From positions 346,651 to 410,650 of the forward strand of contig NZ_SEMD01000001.1 of NCBI RefSeq assembly GCF_004153165.1: a DNA stretch of 64,000 nt, read 5' to 3'. The position numbers and the translations under genes were made by a program. The notes below the pieces were generated by a model. It saw nothing but the letters and a program-made list of their open reading frames with translations, was not told the DNA's origin and searched no databases. This DNA comes from Sporolactobacillus sp. THM7-4 (GTDB lineage: Bacteria; Bacillota; Bacilli; Bacillales; Sporolactobacillaceae). Positions 63,237-64,000 of the stretch are shown here, one piece after another. Every line of letters starts with the position of its first letter. Positions within the stretch are counted from its first letter, which is position 1.

Positions 63237-64000
63237 TCATACCGTCTGATTCTTTTTCAGCAAACTTTCGAGTGTATCCGCGACACTTTGTGCAGTAAAG
63301 CCGTATTCAGCCGTGACACGCTCACCCGGCGCCGAAGCACCGAACCGGTCGATCGTGATCAGTGCCCCTTCCGGACCGACAAACTCGTGCCAGCCGAGCG
63401 AAGCCGCCATTTCGATGCCGACACGCGCGGTCACTTCAGGCGGCAGCACGCTGTCCCGGTAAGCTTTGGGCTGTTTGCGGAACAAATCCCATGACGGCAG
63501 GCTGACCACACGGACCGAAATGTCTTTTTTCTCCAGGAGGGCCTGGGCTTCTGCTGCAAGAGCCACTTCGGAACCCGTTGCAATCAAAATGCCTTCCGGC
63601 CTGCCCTTTGCCTCGCTGACGACATAGCCGCCTTTCCGGACACCTTCAGCCGCCCCTTCAACTTCGCCTTTCAGTGTTTCAACGCCCTGACGGGTCAGGA
63701 CAAGCAGCGTCGGATGGTCCCTGCTCTCGACGGCTTCCTTCCAGGCTTCACGTACTTCATTTCCATCCGCCGGCCGCAGAACGGTCAGATTCGGGATCGC
63801 CCGCAGTCCGGCCAGCTGCTCGATCGGTTCATGGGTCGGCCCGTCTTCACCGACCGCAATCGAATCATGCGTAAAGACGAAAATCGACGGAATCCCCATC
63901 AATGCCGCGAGGCGGATCGCCGGTTTCGCATAATCCGAGAACGTGAAGAACGTCGAAGCAAACGGAATCACGCCGCCGTGCAGAGTCATTCCGTTCACCG
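63237..64000 (-). CDS. tkt: Transketolase, C-terminal part (cut by the window edge)
   Basis: The last 254 codons of transketolase, which transfers two-carbon units in the pentose phosphate pathway. Visible are the pyrimidine-domain end (GVIPFASTFFTFSDYAKPAIRLAALM, THDSIAVGEDGPTHEPIEQLA with the substrate-binding His) and the C-terminal domain (ILIATGSEVALAAEAQ, VRVVSLPSWDLF, GASAPGERV). The frame is open to base 64000, so the gene continues outside the window. It is read towards the MFS gene and is followed by a short repeat copy. Confidence 0.96.
   Translation of the reverse strand, partial: VNGMTLHGGVIPFASTFFTFSDYAKPAIRLAALMGIPSIFVFTHDSIAVGEDGPTHEPIEQLAGLRAIPNLTVLRPADGNEVREAWKEAVESRDHPTLLVLTRQGVETLKGEVEGAAEGVRKGGYVVSEAKGRPEGILIATGSEVALAAEAQALLEKKDISVRVVSLPSWDLFRKQPKAYRDSVLPPEVTARVGIEMAASLGWHEFVGPEGALITIDRFGASAPGERVTAEYGFTAQSVADTLESLLKKNQTV

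Overview
The window looks like chromosome of a spore-former-type Firmicute in the Bacillales. The evidence is a ComK competence factor, a B. subtilis-like puc purine-degradation cluster with a PucR regulator, T-box leaders, strong Shine-Dalgarno sites and CcpA- and SigD-type signals. Sugar uptake and peptide salvage genes are prominent, and a Sporolactobacillus-like lactic acid bacterium is my best guess. The genus is an inference, not something the sequence proves. Most genes lie on the minus strand. I see no rRNA or tRNA gene, no CRISPR array and no intact mobile element.

Layout. 1-10.3 kb: allantoin/ureide catabolism (OHCU decarboxylase, NCS1 permease, allantoinase, ureidoglycine aminotransferase, allantoate amidohydrolase, PucR, an amidase-signature enzyme), with PucR-box-like sites before the permease and allantoinase genes. 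10.6-14.8 kb: an AmhX-like M20 hydrolase, a SigD-type chemoreceptor gene and a small unknown protein. 15.1-20.9 kb: a sucrose regulon (sucrose-6-phosphate hydrolase, LacY-type permease, LacI-type repressor, fructokinase) with overlapping operator, promoter and cre sites. 21.2-25.8 kb: an MFS exporter behind a leader-peptide attenuator, an EamA transporter, glycerol-1-phosphate dehydrogenase and a HAD phosphatase. 26-26.6 kb: a decayed TnpB remnant. 26.7-29.4 kb: 5-oxoprolinase pxpBCA. 29.4-32.9 kb: comK and yfhO. 33-37.9 kb: leuABCD behind a leucine T-box; LeuA lacks its C-terminal regulatory domain. 38-44.8 kb: aldo/keto reductase, YdcF, a SAM hydroxide adenosyltransferase behind a methionine T-box, a YczE-like membrane protein, a PuuD-like hydrolase and PepV. 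44.9-50.5 kb: mannose-1-phosphate guanylyltransferase, GH42 beta-galactosidase and an MFS carrier. 50.7-53.2 kb: a UvrA2-type protein. 53.6-59.7 kb: an amino-sugar PTS operon (nagA, EIIA/IID/IIC/IIB, agaS) under a GntR regulator with repeated operators. 59.9-64 kb: a Cof phosphatase, a PTS EIIA remnant, an MFS carrier and the end of transketolase.

The most unusual feature is a set of intergenic tandem arrays with a period close to two helical turns (18-22 bp). At least four unrelated sequence families occur here, some at several loci: TGTTGAATT (4.3, 11.9, 14.9, 21.1 kb), GAGCAAAAA (2.5, 18.6 kb), GTTGCTCCGAATC (16.6 kb) and TATATCGGCGG (46.4, 63.0 kb). They have no spacers and no convincing start sites. 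They sit between metabolic genes and in at least two cases inside the probable 5' leader of a sugar gene. Other points of interest are the leader-peptide attenuator at 22.6 kb, the methionine T-box controlling a SAM-cleaving enzyme, and the naturally short LeuA.
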